Shown: in pieces, positions 15,581 through 20,548 of the stretch
Numbering within the stretch: the stretch's first letter is position 1
Layout of the letters: each line of letters begins with the position of its first letter
Origin: Caryophanales bacterium UBA6769
GTDB taxonomy: Bacteria > Bacillota > Bacilli > Bacillales > UBA6769
Direction: 5' to 3'
Assembly: GCA_002453275.1 (NCBI GenBank)
Contig: DKGN01000031.1
Coordinates: 1-20,548 of the forward strand
Length of the DNA: 20,548 nt
Program-made: the position numbers and the translations under genes
Notes under the pieces: generated by a model
The model's input: the letters and a program-made list of their open reading frames with translations, nothing else
What the model was told of the DNA's origin: nothing
Databases searched by the model: none

Positions 15581-17179
15581 CTATTCCATTGCTTTTTTCC
15601 GACGGGCGTATAAATATAAGGCAATTCCCATAATGGACAATCCAATGCTAGAAAATAGAGTCGTTCCAAGACCGCCGGTAGTCGGCAACTCCCAGCCAGT
15701 TTTATTATTATCTACCGTTAATTCGATATCGCTATTTTCTTTATTTATTGTAACATCGATTGGATTCTTTAAAATTCGATAACCTTCTGGGGCTTTTGTC
15801 TCGACTAGCTGATACTCACCATAGTCAAGTCCCGTCCATTCAAGTTCCCCATTACTATTTGTCGTTCCAGATTCAATCACTTTTCCATCTAGATCACGCA
15901 GTTCAAATTGAGCACCTGCTAATCTATCAGATGTTTCGGGATCTTGTTTGATAATGGTTAAAGACCCTTCAGTTGGAATAACGTAAACTGGTGGAGGGTT
16001 TTTCTTCCCTTTTGTGCCTGAATCATTTGTAAAGTCAAGGTCAACACCGTTAGGGATCGCCTCTATTTCTACGCCTGCATTAATTTCTGCTGTGAAATTA
16101 ATCGTAAAAGATTCTATGCCGTCAAGTTCGTCAAAATCATTTACTGTCCACGTTAATGTTTGTCCATTCTCTCTAAAAGTGAGCACAGACTCATCGATGC
16201 CTTCCACATTCCAATTACCTGTATAAGATAATCTATCATCTAATATATCCGTTACGACAAACTCTTCATATTCAGCGATATCTTTAGGTAAAGCAATTTT
16301 TAAATTATACGTAAATTCCGTTTCACGGTTCGTTTCATGTGTTTCTGTTGAACCATTAATTGTTTTTTCTATACTTGGTGCTTCATAGTTCGTAATTTCA
16401 ACTGTTTCCACTGTGCCAGTCTTCTCACCATCTGTTGTTATTGCTCCACTATTTGTAATCGAAAAATGTTTTTTATCTCCAAAAATAACATACTCGCCTG
16501 GAGCTGAAATTTCCTTAAAATAGTAGTCTCCGTAAGCTAGGCCACTGACTCGGATATACCCGTCACTATTCGTTTCTAAATTATCATCGATTAGTTCATC
16601 ATTCGAATCATATAGTTCAAACACGACACCAGCTAAACCAACTTCGCTTTCCCGCTCACCGTCTAACTTTAATAATTCAACGGCCCCACGAATTGTTTCG
16701 TTTTTCGGGTAAATATGCACATCGTAATTAAGTTCGTTGCCTTCTTCATTTGTCATTGGAATATCGACATAATATTCTTCCGTATTTAAATTGACATGAT
16801 CTGGTCCATCTGTTTCTTGAACTTTATAACGCCCTAAATCGATATCTTCAATAATGATTTGTCCCTGCCCGTTTGTCACCCTTGTAAATGGTGTTCCACT
16901 TACTTCTGACCATTCATCCGTATCTGAATTATATGAATGTGTTTGGGTTAATGTAAATTCTACACCAGGCAATGGCGATCCTTGTGGTGATTGACCTGGT
17001 TGTCCCGTTCCTTCACTTTGATCAGTATCAGGTTCTTGTTCATATTTATGAATGGTTAGTTTAGGACTATTTGCATCCCCTTTTATATCATATGCGAACG
17101 AGATATTAGGAATTAAAAATGACATAACTAATGTGAAAACGATAAATAGATGAAGTGATTTGTTTTTAGTGATTTTCAT
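15581..17179 (-). CDS. Major (backbone) pilin with YPKN pilin motif, Cna-B-type domains and LPTTG sorting signal
   Basis: A 532-residue surface protein. Signal peptide at residues 1-29 (ends SFA). A Gly/Pro/Gln-rich insert (54-70) interrupts the first domain, which ends with W-less pilin motif Y157-P158-K159-N160; K159 is the expected acceptor of the sortase-made inter-subunit bond. Cna-B/SpaA-like domains carry E-box glutamates that help form internal Lys-Asn isopeptide bonds: E122 (Y-K-V-Q-E-T), E223 (Y-F-K-E-I-S-A-P-G-E-Y) and E460 (Y-Q-L-V-E-T-K-A-P-E-G-Y). Between the second and last is a collagen-binding-like domain (about 265-400). The C-terminus has L498-P-T-T-G502, a hydrophobic helix and A-R-R-K-K. 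The ATG at 17179 is chosen over 17197 because GAGGGG precedes it and the signal peptide begins there. It lies between the adhesin and sortase genes. The shaft-forming role is a strong inference. Confidence 0.93.
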   Translation of the reverse strand: MKITKNKSLHLFIVFTLVMSFLIPNISFAYDIKGDANSPKLTIHKYEQEPDTDQSEGTGQPGQSPQGSPLPGVEFTLTQTHSYNSDTDEWSEVSGTPFTRVTNGQGQIIIEDIDLGRYKVQETDGPDHVNLNTEEYYVDIPMTNEEGNELNYDVHIYPKNETIRGAVELLKLDGERESEVGLAGVVFELYDSNDELIDDNLETNSDGYIRVSGLAYGDYYFKEISAPGEYVIFGDKKHFSITNSGAITTDGEKTGTVETVEITNYEAPSIEKTINGSTETHETNRETEFTYNLKIALPKDIAEYEEFVVTDILDDRLSYTGNWNVEGIDESVLTFRENGQTLTWTVNDFDELDGIESFTINFTAEINAGVEIEAIPNGVDLDFTNDSGTKGKKNPPPVYVIPTEGSLTIIKQDPETSDRLAGAQFELRDLDGKVIESGTTNSNGELEWTGLDYGEYQLVETKAPEGYRILKNPIDVTINKENSDIELTVDNNKTGWELPTTGGLGTTLFSSIGLSIMGIALYLYARRKKAME

Positions 17180-17237
17180 GATATTTTCCCCTCTCAATAT
17201 GCTGCATTATATACTGTCAAAAATTAAAGTAGCATTA

Positions 17238-17269
17238 GGGTAATGTCTGCAATTAAGTGACACCATCCC
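17238..17269 (-). other. Imperfect hairpin in the adhesin-pilin gap
   Basis: The 111-base gap between the adhesin stop and the pilin start holds an imperfect inverted repeat: 17238-17247 pairs with 17259-17269 in the minus-strand RNA through ten pairs (two G-U) with one bulged A. The downstream sequence is T-rich only after about ten bases, so it is a poor terminator. It may be an mRNA processing or stability element. The rest of the gap shows only the pilin ribosome-binding site. Confidence 0.35.
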
Positions 17270-17290
17270 TCTCGAATATTAAATAAACTG

Positions 17291-20200
17291 CTACTCTATC
17301 GATTTCACATTTCTTCTCTTAAATAAGATAATTGAAGCTATAATCATTAGTAATAATCCAATTCCGTAAAATAGGAATGTTCCTATTCCCCCGGTTTTCG
17401 GCAACTCCCAACCATTTGAATTGTTTTCCACTTCAAATTCGATAAATCGATTTTCTTCATCAAGCAATTCAATAGATATTGGTTTCTTTAAGAGACGATA
17501 GCCTTCAGGTGCTTTCGTTTCAACAAGTTTATAATTACCCATAGGCAAGTCTGTAAATTGGATTTTACCGTCTTCATCAGAAGTGTCTAATCCGACTCGC
17601 TCACATTCTTCGAGCGAACTGTCTTCATTAGGGCATTTCCATAGTTCAAATTCAGCACCTTCTAAAGCTTCCCTAGTATCTTTATCAATCTTTGTAACCA
17701 AAATTTCCCCTAATACTGGTGGCCTTATTTTTACTTCATTTGAGAGAGTTGGTATGTCATCAACAATTAACTCGGCCTCGTTCGGTATTCCACCAGAATG
17801 GATAAATGGTTCTAACTCTTCATCTGTTGCTTCATCTTTAATTTTCGATTCGATAATGAGCGTATACGTTTGGTCTTTTAAATAGGCAAAGCTATTATCT
17901 TTTTTGCTTATTGTGAATGTAACGACATTATTAGTTATATCTAGCTCTCCATTTGCTGTCACATCTTCGTTATTTTGATCGACTACTTTTACGTCGATAA
18001 TCTCAAGTAACTCATGAATGGCATCACTAAATTCTGCTGATTCCCAGTTGCCTGTATAGTTTCCAAACTCATAATCTACTTTCCACGTAAATTGCTCGTC
18101 GCGATTAATAAGATCGACTGTTTCTTTTTGATCATTGACAGTTTTTTCAACTTTCGGATCTTCGATGTCATAATCCATATATACACCGACACGTAACGGT
18201 TCAACTGGTTGTCCATGATCGGTTGCCACCGCAAATGAATTCCAAGCTGCTCTTTCTGTCGGTGCAATTGAAGCGTCTAGTACATTACGATCTACCTCAA
18301 GTTCTGATGGAGCTTGCATAGCAAACTGAATCATCATGTCTTGACCTTCTGCCCATTCAACACCTTCTTTTAATTCAATTTTAAAAGAATGAATTGATGA
18401 CCAGTCAGTTACTTCAGATTCTGTCATCCAATTTGGAGCTTCAGCCCCCGTTGGGTTCGTTAACGGTATTGTTGTCCCTGGATATATTGTATGTTTTGTT
18501 AAATCGTCACGCTGTGGATTTTTTGCTGTACTGTAATATACATCCACTTTATCTTGCCACTCACTAGGTAATATAATTGAATCTGTCATTTTCGGAGTAA
18601 ACTGACTGCCACGATCAATGTGATCCGTAATGCCTAAATCCCCTGCAGAAGGAAGAACATCGATAAGAGTCATTTGTGTAATATCTCGCCCTGTTGTATT
18701 TGTTAACTTCACCTGATAATCAATCGAACCATTAGGGATTGTATTACCAAAGTGAGTGAAGTCTTCATCAAGCTCACCTTTCACGAGCTTTTCGGTTTGA
18801 ATATCATAGTGACCCCGAATCGTATATACATTCCCAGACTTCAGTCGTGGTTGATCAGTAATTCCATCCCCATTTAAATCTTCTTCATCTGTTTGTAAAA
18901 TAGTATCGGTAATGGCCTCTCCTGACGTTTCCGGCACTTTTAGTTCCTCTTCCCCCGAAAAGCCATATACATCGAATGTCAACGAGTTTGTGGCGCCGTC
19001 CGAAATGATAACATCGAGTTCGGCCGTAAGATTACTTCCAATTCGAATTCGATCGTCATTCCACATCATTTTAATAAGTTGTCGGCCACTCCCATTGTAA
19101 TCCTCTGCTAGTATTTCGTAATTGCCAGAAGAAGCTTGCCCGTCTGTGTCAGTATATGTTCCGTTAGGATTGGGAGAAAGTGTAACACCGATTGGGAATA
19201 ATACAACTGTCTCTAAGGGTCCCATCATAGCTAGTGTAGAGCTAGATGCATTTGCTAATGTCACTTTCATCCTGTTCTCCCCGTGTGTAACCTCACCAGC
19301 TTTATGATCTAATAATTCAATGCCCACTATTGCAATTGGCGGTTGATCAGTTGGTCTTGGAACAATAGTTGCACTACGCGGACCTGCAGACGTGTCTCTT
19401 TCTTCTTCATGATATCGATAATTAAATGCATCGCCTCTCGCATCCTCTCCAGCCACATTAAATGTGTTTACAACTTCACCGGTATAACCTTCTTTCACTG
19501 TGAAGTAATAATTTGGTCGCCCATCATTAAGCATTCCCGCAGGAGCATATGTAAAGTCATAGCGAATATCTGTCACTTCATCTGTTCGCGATAATCCCAA
19601 TTGTTTCCGTGTATAAGTGCGATTTATTTCTGCATTAGAAACTAATGTTTTATTCGTACCATTAACTGTTGCTTTAATATCAAATCGCGGTTGCTCTGGT
19701 AATGAAATTCCCCTCGGATAATTACTATTTGGTCGGTATTGAAAACCACCGGGTGTCGTTAATTTTTCGAATATTAAGTTCGGATCAATTCGATAAGTTG
19801 TCGTATACTTTTTGAAATCTCCATGCTGACTTTCCATTAATGGTGATATACCATGACTAAACCCTAGTAAAGCATCTTCATACACATCGGGATTTGGGTT
19901 TTTATTATCATTTGGTGCGATACCACCCTTTCCATCGCTAGGCCCATTATGTGTAGGAACGTACCATGTTCCTGTAATTTCTCCTGTCGCCTCTTCTCGA
20001 CTAATAATTGGAATGGAATCTTGCGCAGTCGTTGTTTTCGTCTTATCATCAATAAATGTTGCTTCAACTGCTACATTATTTTCTTGTGTAGTACCTATAA
20101 AATTGTCGTTATTATTTACTTGTAAGCGTACCCGTAAATCCGTCGTAAAGAATTCCCCGTCCGCTTCCATTTGTTCAATAAATGTCGGTGCATCCATCTC

Positions 20201-20548
20201 CCACGTTAATGTACGGCCTGACACGCTAGGTTCAGGCGTATTATTTTGAACATCATAAAAGCTTAATCCATTACTAAACGTATCTGTAATAACAATCTTT
20301 GAGCCTTCTTTTACAAACATTTGCCCAACATCTTTTTTCGGAATACTTACCTTAATATCCCAAATTGTAAAGCTTCCTGGAAAAGGAGCTTTTTGTACTT
20401 CTCCACTATGGCGGGCTTCTTTAAACTTTTTTGAAACGCTTACTGCCCTTGAGGCGGCTAGAGGGGCAAATGCCTCGGCCGGGATGCCCTCTTGATTATC
20501 CGCCTCAAAAGATACTTTACCTTTTAACCCGGCTTCATTTGGTGAAAT
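17291..20548 (-). CDS. Large LPKTG-anchored surface adhesin, probable pilus tip or ancillary pilin (5' end outside the window)
   Basis: The frame is open to the window edge, giving 1085 visible residues and no visible start or signal peptide; methionine at 20320 is internal, because coherent protein sequence continues upstream of it. Most of the chain is beta-rich, Asp/Glu/Asn/Thr-rich extracellular sequence with repeated D-x-L/F-x-x-G-L and T-N-T-T-G type elements of bacterial surface-repeat domains. A D-L-N-G-D-G-I-T-D calcium-loop-like motif is encoded at 18854-18880. A collagen-binding-like domain precedes a C-terminal Cna-B domain with E-box Y-K-L-V-E-T-K-A-P-E-G-Y. L1049-P-K-T-G, a hydrophobic helix and F-K-R-R finish the protein. 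No YPK-type pilin motif is seen in the visible part, so it is more likely a tip or ancillary subunit than the shaft. Its size and first place in the cluster fit an adhesin; the ligand is unknown. Confidence 0.88.
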   Translation of the reverse strand: MSPNEAGLKGKVSFEADNQEGIPAEAFAPLAASRAVSVSKKFKEARHSGEVQKAPFPGSFTIWDIKVSIPKKDVGQMFVKEGSKIVITDTFSNGLSFYDVQNNTPEPSVSGRTLTWEMDAPTFIEQMEADGEFFTTDLRVRLQVNNNDNFIGTTQENNVAVEATFIDDKTKTTTAQDSIPIISREEATGEITGTWYVPTHNGPSDGKGGIAPNDNKNPNPDVYEDALLGFSHGISPLMESQHGDFKKYTTTYRIDPNLIFEKLTTPGGFQYRPNSNYPRGISLPEQPRFDIKATVNGTNKTLVSNAEINRTYTRKQLGLSRTDEVTDIRYDFTYAPAGMLNDGRPNYYFTVKEGYTGEVVNTFNVAGEDARGDAFNYRYHEEERDTSAGPRSATIVPRPTDQPPIAIVGIELLDHKAGEVTHGENRMKVTLANASSSTLAMMGPLETVVLFPIGVTLSPNPNGTYTDTDGQASSGNYEILAEDYNGSGRQLIKMMWNDDRIRIGSNLTAELDVIISDGATNSLTFDVYGFSGEEELKVPETSGEAITDTILQTDEEDLNGDGITDQPRLKSGNVYTIRGHYDIQTEKLVKGELDEDFTHFGNTIPNGSIDYQVKLTNTTGRDITQMTLIDVLPSAGDLGITDHIDRGSQFTPKMTDSIILPSEWQDKVDVYYSTAKNPQRDDLTKHTIYPGTTIPLTNPTGAEAPNWMTESEVTDWSSIHSFKIELKEGVEWAEGQDMMIQFAMQAPSELEVDRNVLDASIAPTERAAWNSFAVATDHGQPVEPLRVGVYMDYDIEDPKVEKTVNDQKETVDLINRDEQFTWKVDYEFGNYTGNWESAEFSDAIHELLEIIDVKVVDQNNEDVTANGELDITNNVVTFTISKKDNSFAYLKDQTYTLIIESKIKDEATDEELEPFIHSGGIPNEAELIVDDIPTLSNEVKIRPPVLGEILVTKIDKDTREALEGAEFELWKCPNEDSSLEECERVGLDTSDEDGKIQFTDLPMGNYKLVETKAPEGYRLLKKPISIELLDEENRFIEFEVENNSNGWELPKTGGIGTFLFYGIGLLLMIIASIILFKRRNVKSIE

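Noticed and set aside
17206..17220. Perfect TTGACA (17215-17220) and TATAAT (17206-17211) words on the minus strand upstream of the pilin gene
   Set aside because: Only three bases separate them, far from the 16-18 needed, and neither has a good partner at the right distance. Not called as a promoter, though a weak internal promoter cannot be excluded.
17583..17885. 100-codon plus-strand frame inside the adhesin gene
   Set aside because: Antisense shadow of the Cna-B region; serine-rich low-complexity composition follows from the reverse complement of acidic codons.
17291..20320. Treating the methionine at 20320 as the start of the adhesin
   Set aside because: The same frame continues open for 76 codons to the window edge with sensible sequence, and no signal peptide follows that methionine, so the gene is truncated by the window.

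Overview
The window looks like the chromosome of a low-GC, AT-rich Bacillaceae bacterium (Firmicutes). The main evidence is the block rplI, gdpP and yybS, followed at the very edge by what looks like the first codons of dnaB. This is the gene order of the Bacillus subtilis dnaB-rplI-gdpP(yybT)-yybS region. Gram-positive ribosome-binding sites, sortases and LPxTG proteins agree with this. The surface proteins are rich in Asp and Glu, which would fit a salt- or alkali-tolerant species, but that is only a hint and the species cannot be named.

Layout. (1) 1-3403, minus strand: the housekeeping operon yybS, gdpP, rplI, (dnaB). (2) 3534-10721, minus strand: a five-gene exopolysaccharide operon with the same order and content as B. 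subtilis ydaJKLMN. It runs from a sigma-A-like promoter near 10700 through a GH8-like hydrolase, a membrane protein with a degenerate GGDEF domain, a DUF2334 deacetylase-like protein, a processive family 2 glycosyltransferase and a BcsB-like subunit, and ends at a strong hairpin terminator. The first four genes overlap one another by 8-20 bases. (3) 10763-13956, plus strand: a single divergent gene for a 1034-residue membrane hybrid kinase with two different kinase modules around a receiver domain. (4) 13958-20548, minus strand: a sortase-assembled pilus cluster with a large LPKTG adhesin (5' end outside the window), an LPTTG backbone pilin with a YPKN pilin motif, and two class C sortases. 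Its promoter lies outside the window.

How the parts fit. The ydaJKLMN-like proteins are expected to make and export a polysaccharide: the glycosyltransferase polymerises, the BcsB-like protein guides the chain outside the membrane, the deacetylase-like and hydrolase-like proteins trim or modify it, and the degenerate GGDEF protein should switch synthesis on by binding c-di-GMP. It has lost the catalytic GGDEF motif but keeps an RxxD inhibitory site at the canonical distance. The pilus genes would build covalent, isopeptide-stabilised fibres. The kinase sits between the two surface systems and shares a short divergent promoter region with the polysaccharide operon, so it may link an extracellular signal to biofilm matrix or pilus production. 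That link is inference only.

No rRNA, tRNA, CRISPR array, insertion sequence or phage gene was seen. The largest gap without a gene is 192 bases (3404-3595).
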